From Rhodobacterales bacterium HKCCE4037 (GTDB lineage Bacteria > Pseudomonadota > Alphaproteobacteria > Rhodobacterales > Rhodobacteraceae): DNA of 64,000 nucleotides. Made by a program: the position numbers and the translations under genes. Shown here one piece after another: positions 1 through 7,694 of this stretch; positions within the stretch are counted from its first letter, which is position 1, and each line of letters begins with the position of its first letter. Under the pieces are notes generated by a model. That model was not told the origin of the DNA and made no database searches. It saw only the letters and a program-made list of their open reading frames with translations. Where the stretch lies: contig WVSM01000003.1 in the NCBI GenBank assembly GCA_015689645.1, forward strand, positions 398,295-462,294, in the 5' to 3' direction.

Positions 1-612
1 CGCACGCCGCCACTTCCGACCTATTCCGGGGAACCGCCGTCTGCCGATGGCTTCAACCCGCCCGGTCAGCGCGCGCCGAGCACCTCGATGCGTCCGGTCA
101 TGCGTCCGTTGGGCGAGGTGAATTCCGAAGTCTTCGCGGCCATCGACGATGCAGTGGGGGCAGCGCTCGGTGAAGTGGCGGGTGCCGATGCCGAGGTGGC
201 GGCGGCCGTCGAAGCGGCGTTGAACGCGGTAGAAGATGCCTCGGCCCGCCCCGAGCCACGGCCGGAGCCCCAGGCCGCGCTCGAGCCCGAACCCGAGCCT
301 GAGACCGCGCGCGAGCCGGTCGTGCCCCCGCGCCCCGCGCCCGAGCCGGAAATCGTGACGCGGGCCTCTTCCACCGGGTCGCGCCTCTACGGCGTGTCGC
401 TGGGGCCACAGAACTCGCATTACGCCGCTGAACGGCTTCTGCTGCGCACGGCGCTGGCCGAGTTGGGCACCTTCGACGAGGCGTTGCGCAGTGTCGTCCA
501 GATCAGCCGGGGTTACGACGCACGTTTCACGGGAATGACCGAGGACCAGGCGACACGTGCCTGCGCCCGCCTGTCGGCCCGCAACGTGACCTGCGAGACC
601 GTCGGGCCGTGA
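1..612 (+). CDS. SPOR-domain protein, C-terminal part (probable D-Ala-D-Ala carboxypeptidase)
   Basis: The reading frame is open from base 1, so the gene begins outside the window and only about 203 C-terminal codons are visible. The visible part has a Pro/Glu-rich low-complexity linker (about bases 235-345, repeated PEP motifs) followed by a compact C-terminal domain of about 75 residues (YGVSLGPQNS... to RNVTCETVGP) with the size and pattern of a SPOR peptidoglycan-binding domain. In Rhodobacteraceae this linker-SPOR arrangement commonly ends a periplasmic D-alanyl-D-alanine carboxypeptidase (DacA/PBP5 type). That enzymatic part is not in the window, so the carboxypeptidase call is inference from family knowledge; the SPOR-like tail is what is seen. 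It converges on ccoS with 60 bp between the two stop codons. Confidence 0.55.
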   Translation, partial: RTPPLPTYSGEPPSADGFNPPGQRAPSTSMRPVMRPLGEVNSEVFAAIDDAVGAALGEVAGADAEVAAAVEAALNAVEDASARPEPRPEPQAALEPEPEPETAREPVVPPRPAPEPEIVTRASSTGSRLYGVSLGPQNSHYAAERLLLRTALAELGTFDEALRSVVQISRGYDARFTGMTEDQATRACARLSARNVTCETVGP

Positions 613-672
613 GCGTCACGGGACGGCGGGAGGGGCGAAGCCGAAGGGCGAGCGTCTCCCTCCGGCACCGCT

Positions 673-828
673 TCACTTCGGCTTGTCGTCGTAATCTTCC
701 CGCAGGATCCGGTGCGCATCGCCTTCCGGATCGTCGAACTGTCCCTTGCGCAGCATCCACCAGAAAGCCGCAAGGCCCACCGCGCCAAGGAACAGCGATA
801 CAGGAATAAGTAGGCCGAGGATTTCCAT
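673..828 (-). CDS. ccoS: CcoS, cbb3-type cytochrome oxidase assembly protein
   Basis: A 51-residue protein with one N-terminal membrane helix (MEILGLLIPVSLFLGAVGL) followed by the typical WxLRxGQFDDPEGDAHRIL cytoplasmic segment of CcoS/FixS. CcoS is needed for insertion of haem b and CuB into the cbb3 oxidase. The frame could be extended upstream to base 906, but the start chosen at 828 gives the canonical CcoS N-terminus and places ATG directly over the ccoI stop (TGATG, one shared base), the usual translational coupling in this operon. It is the last gene of ccoGHIS. Confidence 0.9.
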   Translation of the reverse strand: MEILGLLIPVSLFLGAVGLAAFWWMLRKGQFDDPEGDAHRILREDYDDKPK

Positions 829-3017
829 CAGCGGAGCCTCAACGCGTTCAGCGACACCGTCAAGGAAGAGGACGACATCGCCAACGCCGCGATCAGTGGC
901 GAACACAGGCCCGCCACCGCCAGCGGCACGGCGAGCAGGTTGTAGACGCTGGCAATGGTGAAATTCTCCTTGATCCGGGCGCGCGCCGACACCGCCGTGC
1001 CCATCGCATCGAGCACCGGAGACAGGCTGCGCCCGGTCAGAACCATGTCCGAGGCCGCGCGTGCGGCCTCAAGCGCCGAGGCCGGCGAGATCGACACATG
1101 GGCCGCCGCCAGTGCCGCCGTATCGTTCATCCCGTCGCCCACCATCAGAACCTTCGCGCCACCTTCCGCCAGCGCCTGCACCGCCTCTGCCTTCGCTTCG
1201 GGGCGCGCTTCGGCGATGACCTCGGTGATACCAAGACGGGCCGCGAAAGCCTCCACCGCCGGGGCCACATCCCCCGAGATCAGCACGACGCGTTTGCCTT
1301 GTGCATGGAGCGCCTCGACAACGTCTTCGGCCCCCTCGCGGACGCGGTCAGCGAATTTCAACGCCTGCACGGGACCATCCGCAAGGCGCAGGTAGGTCGC
1401 GGTTGTCCCCACCGCATTTCCTCCGCCTACCCACGCCACGCGTCCAAGGCGAACAGGCTCTCCCCGCCACGTGCCTTCGACGCCAAAGCCCGGCTTTTCC
1501 TGCAGATGGGTCACCCGTGCAGGCGTGACCCCTTTCGCCTCCAGACCCTTTGCAAGGGCCCGGGCGAGGGGATGGGCAGAGGCCTGCGCCAGCGCAAGGG
1601 CGACGCGGGCCTTGTCCTCATCCAGATCTTCGAGTCCAAGGGGCTCGGGCGCGCCGTCGGTCAGCGTGCCGGTCTTGTCGAATGCTACCGTGTCCACTTC
1701 GGCCAGACGTTCCAGCGCCGTGCCGTCCTTGATCAGCAGCCCCTTGCGGAACAGCCGGGCGGAGGCCGCCGTTGTCACGGCCGGCACCGCCAGCCCCAGC
1801 GCACAGGGGCAGGTGATGATCAGAACCGCAGCCGCGACGTTCAGCGCCACGCGCAGATCCCACGTATAGGCGAACCAACCTACAGCCGCGAGCACGGCCA
1901 CAATATGCACACCGGGCGCATAGAGCTTCGCCGCCGCATCGGCGAGCGAGGTGTAGTTCGAGCGTCCCGCTTCGGCCACGGCGACCAGATCGCCGATCCG
2001 CGCAAGCTCGGTATCGCGGCCAGCGGCCTCCACCGATACCGTGATCGCACCGGTCAGGTTGGCTTCGCCGGCATGAACCACGTCGCCGGGTGCTGCGGCA
2101 GCAGGCAGGGTCTCACCGGTCATGATCGAGCGGTCGAGTTCCGTGTGCCCGTCGGTCACGCGCCCGTCGACCGGGATACGCCCACCCGGCAGAACCCGCA
2201 CCAGATCACCGGGTCGCAGATCGGCGACGGCCACGGTCTCGGTCCCCTGCCCCGCAATGCGGAGCGCGCGCGGCACCTCCAGGGCGGCGAGTTCCTGCGC
2301 GGCGGACCGTGCGTTGGCGCGCGTGCGGTGATCGAGATACCGCCCCGCCAGAAGGAAGGTGCAAAGCGCAATGGCCGCGTCGAAATAGGCGTGTTCACCC
2401 GACAGCATGGTCTCGTAAAGCGACGTGCCGACCGCCAGCGAGATGGCCAGCGTGATCGGCACGTCCATGTTGAGCCGTCCGGCCCGCAGGGCCGCGAACG
2501 CCGACGAATAGAATGGCTGGCCTGCGAACAGCACCGCCGGGATGGCAATCGCCGCGCTGATCCAGTGCATCATGTCACGCGTCACGCCGTCGGCCCCGGA
2601 CCAGACCGCCACCGACAGCAGCATCACGTTCATCATTGCGAACACCGCCACAGCAAGGCGCATCAGAAGCGCCCGGCCGCGCGCATCGACCTCGGTCGCG
2701 GCCAGCACACCGGGATCCAGCTCATGTGCCTCGTATCCCGCTTTCGACAGGACCGCGCAGAGCGTCTCTGCCTCCACTTCCGGCCCGGCCTCGACCGAGG
2801 CGCGGCGCAGCGTCAGGTTCACCCGCGCGTCGCGCACCCCCGGCACTGCCTGCAAGGCGCGCTCTACCCCCGAGATGCAGCCCGCGCAGTGGATGCCCGG
2901 CAGGGCCAGCATCAGGCGCCCATCGGTCATGGGCTTGCCTGCCAGCTGCTCTGCGAGCGGGGCTGCATCACAGGCCGGACAGGCAGAGGGGCGTTGAGGG
3001 TCGGCGAAGGCGGCCAT
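828..3017 (-). CDS. ccoI: CcoI, copper-exporting P1B-type ATPase for cbb3 oxidase assembly
   Basis: A 729-residue heavy-metal P-type ATPase. An N-terminal CPACD pair (about residues 13-16) precedes a metal-binding domain with GIHCAGC (residues 41-47). Further on are the membrane CPC motif (TCPCALGLAVP), the phosphorylation motif DKTGT and the hinge GDGMND. CcoI/FixI moves Cu(I) across the inner membrane for the CuB centre of cytochrome cbb3. The longest frame starts at 3083, inside ccoH; I prefer the ATG at 3017 because it lies four bases after the ccoH stop and gives the usual N-terminus. It is the third gene of ccoGHIS and overlaps ccoS by one base. Confidence 0.92.
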   Translation of the reverse strand: MAAFADPQRPSACPACDAAPLAEQLAGKPMTDGRLMLALPGIHCAGCISGVERALQAVPGVRDARVNLTLRRASVEAGPEVEAETLCAVLSKAGYEAHELDPGVLAATEVDARGRALLMRLAVAVFAMMNVMLLSVAVWSGADGVTRDMMHWISAAIAIPAVLFAGQPFYSSAFAALRAGRLNMDVPITLAISLAVGTSLYETMLSGEHAYFDAAIALCTFLLAGRYLDHRTRANARSAAQELAALEVPRALRIAGQGTETVAVADLRPGDLVRVLPGGRIPVDGRVTDGHTELDRSIMTGETLPAAAAPGDVVHAGEANLTGAITVSVEAAGRDTELARIGDLVAVAEAGRSNYTSLADAAAKLYAPGVHIVAVLAAVGWFAYTWDLRVALNVAAAVLIITCPCALGLAVPAVTTAASARLFRKGLLIKDGTALERLAEVDTVAFDKTGTLTDGAPEPLGLEDLDEDKARVALALAQASAHPLARALAKGLEAKGVTPARVTHLQEKPGFGVEGTWRGEPVRLGRVAWVGGGNAVGTTATYLRLADGPVQALKFADRVREGAEDVVEALHAQGKRVVLISGDVAPAVEAFAARLGITEVIAEARPEAKAEAVQALAEGGAKVLMVGDGMNDTAALAAAHVSISPASALEAARAASDMVLTGRSLSPVLDAMGTAVSARARIKENFTIASVYNLLAVPLAVAGLCSPLIAALAMSSSSLTVSLNALRLR

Positions 3018-3021
3018 GATG

Positions 3022-3504
3022 TCAGCTGTCGCTATAGGTGAAGGTGATGTTGTGGCGATACTCGGTGCCGTCGCGCGCGACACCAGTCAGGCGCAGACGC
3101 CAGCGGCCTTCGGCCAATTCGGCCGGTGCGACGAGCACACCGTTCGCGCCACGGGTCAACTCGAGCACCTGGTCGTCGGCGCGGGTCGTGGGCCGGGTCA
3201 GCAGCGCCTCGAGCTCTGCCGGGTAGACTGGACGCCCCGTCCCGTCGACCAATGTCAGCCGCACCTCCCCTGCATCCGCCTCGGCCGACGCCACCCAGCC
3301 CAAAGCCTCCTGCGCCGCGCGGCGGTCATCGAAGGTCTGGCTGTCGGCGTAGCTGGAGTCGACCTCCAGCCCCGGGAAGGTCGACACCGCCTGCGTGGCC
3401 ATGAAGACATTCACGCCGATGATGATGCCGAAGCCACCCACGAACATGGCGGCCACGTGCCAGCCGGTCAGCTTGCGGGTGTTGTTGTCGATCGCGTCGG
3501 TCAT
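3022..3504 (-). CDS. ccoH: CcoH/FixH family assembly protein
   Basis: A 160-residue protein with one N-terminal membrane segment (about residues 13-36, WHVAAMFVGGFGIIIGVNVFM) and a periplasmic domain ending in a beta-rich stretch (RWRLRLTGVARDGTEYRHN). This is the FixH/CcoH pattern; the family associates with nascent cbb3 oxidase and supports its assembly. Its ATG overlaps the ccoG stop by four bases (ATGA at 3501-3504), and ccoI starts four bases after its own stop, so ccoG-H-I-S is one tightly coupled transcript. Confidence 0.88.
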   Translation of the reverse strand: MTDAIDNNTRKLTGWHVAAMFVGGFGIIIGVNVFMATQAVSTFPGLEVDSSYADSQTFDDRRAAQEALGWVASAEADAGEVRLTLVDGTGRPVYPAELEALLTRPTTRADDQVLELTRGANGVLVAPAELAEGRWRLRLTGVARDGTEYRHNITFTYSDS

Positions 3505-5015
3505 TGGTCATTCCGTCCGAAGAAGGTGGTGTTGCTATGGGCGCGTTCCTGCGTATCGAAATCCTCGACCCAGAAGCGGAAGTCGGTGCGCTCGCGCGCG
3601 GCCGGTGCATCCTCGGGCCGCGCGATGACGTAGACCCGTTGAAGGAGCGTCTCGTCCGCCGGCACCTCGACCATCAAGTCCTGCGACCCTTCCAGATTGA
3701 CGCGCAGGATATCGTCGGAGGTCAGGCCGATCCGGAACGTCGTATCCTCCGCCGTCATGTTGCGGATGCGGATGTCGTAGGTGTTGCGCACCGACCCGTC
3801 GCTGAGCGTGACGAACTGCGGGTTGCGGATCTGGGCGACGGTCATGTCGATCTCGGACCGGATGAACAGGGCCACCACAAGGCCGATGCCAACGGCGGAC
3901 CAGAGCGCCGTGTAGATCAGCGTGCGCGGGCGCAGGATGTGCCGCATGACCGGCACCTTCTTGTTCCCGGCGCGTTCATTGGCCTCGTCCGTCAGAGCGA
4001 TGTAGTCGATCAGTCCGCGCGGCTGGCCGACCTTGTCCATGATCTCGTCACAGGCGTCGATGCAAAGCGCGCAGGTGATGCATTCGAGTTGCTGCCCGTC
4101 GCGGATGTCGATCCCCATGGGGCAGACATTCACGCAGGCCATGCAGTCGATGCAGTCGCCGGGCGCCTGCACATCGGGCGCGGAGGTCGCGCCGGGTTCG
4201 GTTCCACGGATCGTCGGCCCGGCGAGGCGCGAGCTGGCGATGGCGGCTTCAGCCATTTCGCGACGCTTCTTGCCCTTGCCGCGCGGCTCCCCCCGCCAGT
4301 CGCGGTAGGCCACGGTGATCGTGTGCTCGTCCATCATCGCGGCCTGGATGCGCGGCCACGGGCAGGCGTAGATGCAGATCTGTTCACGGGCGAAGCCGCC
4401 GAAGATGAAGGTCGTCGCGGTCAAAAGGCCAACGGTGGCATAGGCCACGTAAGCCGCCTGCCCCGTCACGAGGTCGCGCAGCAGCGTGGGCGCATCGGCG
4501 AAGTAGAAGACCCAAGCGCCCCCTGTCGCCACGGCGATCAGCAGCCACACGATCCACTTGGTCACGCGCAGCCGCCACTTGTGGAAATCCCACTTGGCCT
4601 TCCACAGGCGCAGGCGCGCGTTGCGGTCGCCCTCGATCCAGCGTTCGACGGTGTAGAACAGGTCGGTCCAGACGGTTTGCGGGCAAGTGTAGCCGCACCA
4701 GACCCGGCCAAGCGCCGAGGTGAACAGGAACAGCCCCAGCCCCGCCATGATCAGCAGGCCTGCCACGAAATAGAATTCATGCGGCCAGATCTCGATCCAG
4801 AAGAAGAAGAAGCGCCGGTTGGCAAGGTCCACGAGGACCGCCTGATCGGGCAGCGACGGGCCACGGTCCCACCGGATCCAGGGGGTGATGTAATAGATCC
4901 CGAGGGTGACGATCATGATCACCCATTTCAGGTTCCGGAACTTGCCGCTCACGCGTTTGGGAAAAATCGGCTCCTGTGCCGCGTAGAGCTTCGGCGTGGT
5001 TTCACTCGCTGACAT
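3501..5015 (-). CDS. ccoG: CcoG, polyferredoxin-type cbb3 oxidase accessory protein
   Basis: A 504-residue membrane protein with about five helices. Two 4Fe-4S ferredoxin clusters are visible (Cys 288/291/294/298 and 312/315/318/322, around CIDCMACVNVCP and CITCALC), plus the CGYTCPQTVWTD motif near residue 107 and a C-terminal periplasmic domain. CcoG/FixG/RdxA is proposed to reduce Cu(II) for delivery to CcoI. A Ser/Gly/Pro-rich stretch before the ferredoxin domain (about residues 260-286) looks longer than in the forms I remember. The gene leads the ccoGHIS operon, and a perfect FNR box lies 71 bp upstream of its ATG, so oxygen-limited induction is expected. Confidence 0.93.
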   Translation of the reverse strand: MSASETTPKLYAAQEPIFPKRVSGKFRNLKWVIMIVTLGIYYITPWIRWDRGPSLPDQAVLVDLANRRFFFFWIEIWPHEFYFVAGLLIMAGLGLFLFTSALGRVWCGYTCPQTVWTDLFYTVERWIEGDRNARLRLWKAKWDFHKWRLRVTKWIVWLLIAVATGGAWVFYFADAPTLLRDLVTGQAAYVAYATVGLLTATTFIFGGFAREQICIYACPWPRIQAAMMDEHTITVAYRDWRGEPRGKGKKRREMAEAAIASSRLAGPTIRGTEPGATSAPDVQAPGDCIDCMACVNVCPMGIDIRDGQQLECITCALCIDACDEIMDKVGQPRGLIDYIALTDEANERAGNKKVPVMRHILRPRTLIYTALWSAVGIGLVVALFIRSEIDMTVAQIRNPQFVTLSDGSVRNTYDIRIRNMTAEDTTFRIGLTSDDILRVNLEGSQDLMVEVPADETLLQRVYVIARPEDAPAARERTDFRFWVEDFDTQERAHSNTTFFGRNDQ

Positions 5016-5085
5016 GTCGGAAGGGTCCCGTAGATTCGTTCTGTTCTGCGCAGGGTCTTCCTAGAAGGTCGCGTTTGCCCATTCA

Positions 5086-5099
5086 TTGATGTGGATCAA
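5086..5099 (-). promoter_or_regulatory. FNR/FnrL box upstream of ccoG
   Basis: TTGATGTGGATCAA matches the FNR consensus TTGAT-N4-ATCAA at all ten specified positions. It is 71 bp from the ccoG start and lies just past the terminator of the pilin-like gene, so it most likely drives ccoGHIS. Binding is inferred from the consensus and from fnrL being about 4.4 kb away. Confidence 0.88.
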
Positions 5100-5112
5100 C
5101 CCGGTGTCCGAA

Positions 5113-5145
5113 ACGAAAAAGGAGCGCCTCGTTACCGGGCGCTCC
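5113..5145 (-). terminator. Rho-independent terminator of the pilin-like gene
   Basis: GGAGCGCC (5121-5128) and GGCGCTCC (5138-5145) form a perfect 8-bp stem with a 9-nt loop. On the minus strand the stem is followed by a T-rich run (complement of aaacgaaaaa). It begins 25 bases after the stop of the gene at 5170-5598 and insulates it from the ccoG promoter. Confidence 0.8.
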
Positions 5146-5169
5146 GTCATGTCGGGCAGATCCGACCGA

Positions 5170-5598
5170 TCAGGCGGATGGAACGTCGAGCTGGCGACGC
5201 TCGGCTTCTTCACGTGCAGCCCAATAGTGATCGTGAGCGTAGTCATCCTCACCCGGCTCAGCATCGGCAGCATGGGCGTAGCTCTCGATTTCTTCGAGCA
5301 GTCGTTCATCCGAGTAGCCTTCTGTCTCAAAATACTCGGGCCATGGCAGCCACAGCTGATCCTCGGGCACATAGGCTGTCCATTCCAAGGCAGTGACGCT
5401 TCCGAAAGAGGTCCGGATTTCCATGTTTGCCAGAGTTTGGCCCGTGTCGTTGGACAGGTTTTCGACCCCGCCCGAGGCGATGGCAATCGTGGCCAGGCCC
5501 AAGCCGACAAGGCCTGCGGTCAGCACGACCCAGTCGACGGTTACGGCGCCGGATTCATCCGCGATGAATGAGGTGGAGGTGTTGTGGTGTTTGAACAT
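5170..5598 (-). CDS. Flp-pilin-like small membrane protein
   Basis: A 142-residue protein. After a short leader, DESGAVTVDWVVLTAGLVGL (about residues 14-33) begins a single hydrophobic segment that resembles the N-terminus of Flp/Fap (type IVb) pilins of Rhodobacteraceae, including the acidic residue and the GAVTVDWVVLTA core. Flp pilins are usually only 50-70 residues; here about 95 extra residues follow, rich in Glu, Asp, Trp and Tyr. No tad/cpa secretion genes are in the window. It stands alone between the ccoNOQP and ccoGHIS operons and has its own terminator. Function is unknown; the pilin relation rests on the hydrophobic core only. Confidence 0.6.
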   Translation of the reverse strand: MFKHHNTSTSFIADESGAVTVDWVVLTAGLVGLGLATIAIASGGVENLSNDTGQTLANMEIRTSFGSVTALEWTAYVPEDQLWLPWPEYFETEGYSDERLLEEIESYAHAADAEPGEDDYAHDHYWAAREEAERRQLDVPSA

Positions 5599-5721
5599 GA
5601 TTACGGGTGTCCCATGAAGCGTGATGCGACTTCATCGCACCGGATTGTGGTTCATCACGGAACAGACCAAGACCATTTTCGGATAAATTGAGGCTTTATC
5701 TGGATGCTGCAGATGCAAAGG

Positions 5722-5794
5722 GGTGTCAGCCCCACGGTAAAGCGCGAACAGGACGCGGGGCTGACACCTGACCGTAGCAGGGTGAGGCTACGGT
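5722..5794 (-). terminator. Two adjacent hairpins downstream of ccoP
   Basis: Two perfect inverted repeats lie side by side in the gap between ccoP and the pilin-like gene. ACCGTAGC (5771-5778) pairs with GCTACGGT (5787-5794), 8 bp with an 8-nt loop. GGTGTCAGCCCC (5722-5733) pairs with GGGGCTGACACC (5757-5768), 12 bp with a 23-nt loop. The position fits termination of ccoNOQP, but neither has a clear T-run, so they may instead protect the 3' end. The rest of the 238-bp gap (5599-5836) shows nothing else recognisable. Confidence 0.5.
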
Positions 5795-5836
5795 GTTCTT
5801 GATCGCGGGCGCGCGGATGGCGCCCTCGCCTTTGAA

Positions 5837-6760
5837 TTACTCGCCGCCGCCCAAGCCGTGGACGTAGATGGCGGTTGCGTTGACCTCTGCCTCGCTCAGG
5901 CGCAGGGACCACGCGGGCATCACGCCGAAGCGCGCATGGCGCACGGTTTCCTCGATGGCCTCGGGCGTGCCGCCGTAAAGCCAGATCGCATCGGTCAGGT
6001 TCGGCGCGCCAAGGAAGCGGTCCCCGGTGCCGGCATCGCCATGGCAGGCCGCGCAATTGTCGAGGAAGATGGTCTCACCGGCGCTGGCCAGCTCTTCGTC
6101 ATAGGTCTGGCTGATGGCATTGACGCCGTCGCCGTCCTCATCCGACAGGCTCATCGCGTAGTTGACGACCTGCGAGATCTCCTCGTCAGCGAGAATGCCT
6201 TCGAAGGCGGTCATCTCGGACCAGCGCGCGTCCGGATCATCCTCGTTGCGGATGCCGTGGGCGATGGTGGCCTGGATGTCCTCCAGCGTGCCGCCCCAGA
6301 GCCAGTCGTCGTCCAGCAGGTTGGGATACCCCGCCGCCTGCACGCCGGCCGCACCGGCACCGTGGCATTGCGAGCACCACGTGGTGAAGGTCGACTCGCC
6401 CGCCTGAACCGCGAAGTTGTAGAGGTCCGGATTGTCTTCCCGTGTGACCGTGGTGAGGTCCACCTCGGTCAATTGCTGGCGCAGATCGGCGTTCAACGCA
6501 TCGAAGCGGTCGATCTCCTCGGCGACCTGTGCACGGGTCGAGAACCCCAGCACCCCGGCCGTCGCCCCGCTGATCCCCGGCCATGCCGGATAGAGCACCG
6601 AATAGGCGACGCCCCAGATGATGGTCAGGTAGAAGCACCACAGCCACCACCGCGGGAGGGGGTTGTTGAACTCCTTGATGCCGTCCCAGCTGTGGCCCGT
6701 GGTTTCCGGGTCACCGTCTTGCAGGACCTGCTCTTCGGGATGGTTTCTCTGGTCGGTCAT
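5837..6760 (-). CDS. ccoP: CcoP, dihaem cytochrome c subunit of cbb3 oxidase
   Basis: A 307-residue protein. A cytoplasmic N-terminal segment with the WDGIKEFNNPLPRWW signature (residues 25-39) precedes one membrane helix (about 40-58), followed by two periplasmic class I cytochrome c domains with CSQCH (residues 129-133) and CAACH (236-240). CcoP passes electrons from cytochrome c to CcoO/CcoN. Its ATG overlaps the ccoQ stop by four bases (6757-6760). It is the last gene of ccoNOQP. Confidence 0.95.
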   Translation of the reverse strand: MTDQRNHPEEQVLQDGDPETTGHSWDGIKEFNNPLPRWWLWCFYLTIIWGVAYSVLYPAWPGISGATAGVLGFSTRAQVAEEIDRFDALNADLRQQLTEVDLTTVTREDNPDLYNFAVQAGESTFTTWCSQCHGAGAAGVQAAGYPNLLDDDWLWGGTLEDIQATIAHGIRNEDDPDARWSEMTAFEGILADEEISQVVNYAMSLSDEDGDGVNAISQTYDEELASAGETIFLDNCAACHGDAGTGDRFLGAPNLTDAIWLYGGTPEAIEETVRHARFGVMPAWSLRLSEAEVNATAIYVHGLGGGE

Positions 6761-6945
6761 TGCTGCGCCTCCTGCCCGTCATCTGCGGCGGGCTTATCGT
6801 CATGGCGGAAAGGGATTGCCGCGCTGTCGGCATGCAGCCGCTTGGAGCCGGGCCGCAGGGCGAAAAGCACGAAGCCGAGGAAGCTGGCGAACAGGAAGAT
6901 CGTGCCGATGCTTCCCGACAGCCCGCGAAGGAATTCATAATCCAT
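6757..6945 (-). CDS. ccoQ: CcoQ, small cbb3 oxidase subunit
   Basis: A 62-residue single-helix protein (MDYEFLRGLSGSIGTIFLFA...) with a polar C-terminal tail, matching CcoQ/FixQ in size, order and the FxFxxFxxxxxFALRPGS stretch. CcoQ stabilises the cbb3 complex. It starts 12 bases after ccoO with a good GGGAGGA ribosome-binding site and overlaps ccoP by four bases. Confidence 0.9.
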   Translation of the reverse strand: MDYEFLRGLSGSIGTIFLFASFLGFVLFALRPGSKRLHADSAAIPFRHDDKPAADDGQEAQQ

Positions 6946-6957
6946 ATCGCGTCCTCC

Positions 6958-7680
6958 CTAGCGGCTTTCGTCCGGCGTGAAGGTCGAGAAATCGACCAGC
7001 GTGCCGAGCATTTGCAGGTAGGCGATCAGCGCATCCATTTCGGTCACGGCGGGGTTGCCGTCGAAATCGCGTTGCTGCGCGCCGGGATAGCGTTCCACCA
7101 CGCCGGGGTCACCGAAATCGGTCGCCTGCTCGATGAAGTCGAGCGACGCCAGTTCCAGCTGTTCCTCGGTGTAGGGCACGCCGACGAAGGCATGAGTCTC
7201 CATCAGGTCGCCGATGCGGGCACCGGTGATCTCGTTGTCCGCAAGGAATGCGTAGGACGGCATGATCGACTGCGGCACGACCGACTGCGGATTGACCAGG
7301 TGGTCATAGTGCCACTCGTCCGAGTAGCGCCCGCCGACCCGGGCGAGGTCCGGCCCGGTCCGTTTGGAGCCCCATTGGAACGGGTGGTCGTACTGGCTTT
7401 CAGCCGCAAGGCTGTAGTGTCCGTACCGCTCCACCTCGTCCCGCATCGGACGGATCATCTGGCTGTGGCAGACATAGCAGCCCTCGCGGACGTAGACCTC
7501 GCGGCCCGCCAGTTCCAGCGGGGAATAGGGGCGCATGCCCTCCACATCCTCGATGGTGTTCTCAAGGTAGAACAGCGGGGCGATTTCCACGATGCCACCG
7601 ATGGTGACGACGACGAAACTGAGCGCCAGCAGAAGCGTGGCATTGGTTTCGATCTTCTTGTGTTGGTCAAGAATGGCCAT
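6958..7680 (-). CDS. ccoO: CcoO, monohaem cytochrome c subunit of cbb3 oxidase
   Basis: A 240-residue protein with an N-terminal membrane anchor (about residues 12-33) and one haem-binding motif CYVCH (residues 68-72) in the characteristic [13 protein letters not shown] context. CcoO accepts electrons from CcoP and passes them to the CcoN haem-copper centre. It lies 14 bases downstream of ccoN in ccoNOQP. Confidence 0.96.
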   Translation of the reverse strand: MAILDQHKKIETNATLLLALSFVVVTIGGIVEIAPLFYLENTIEDVEGMRPYSPLELAGREVYVREGCYVCHSQMIRPMRDEVERYGHYSLAAESQYDHPFQWGSKRTGPDLARVGGRYSDEWHYDHLVNPQSVVPQSIMPSYAFLADNEITGARIGDLMETHAFVGVPYTEEQLELASLDFIEQATDFGDPGVVERYPGAQQRDFDGNPAVTEMDALIAYLQMLGTLVDFSTFTPDESR

Positions 7681-7694
7681 TTGTTCAGCCCTCC

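Noticed and set aside
1098..3041. Long plus-strand open frame opposite ccoI
   Set aside because: It is the antisense shadow of a clear P-type ATPase gene; its translation is rich in Arg, His and Gly, with no domain.
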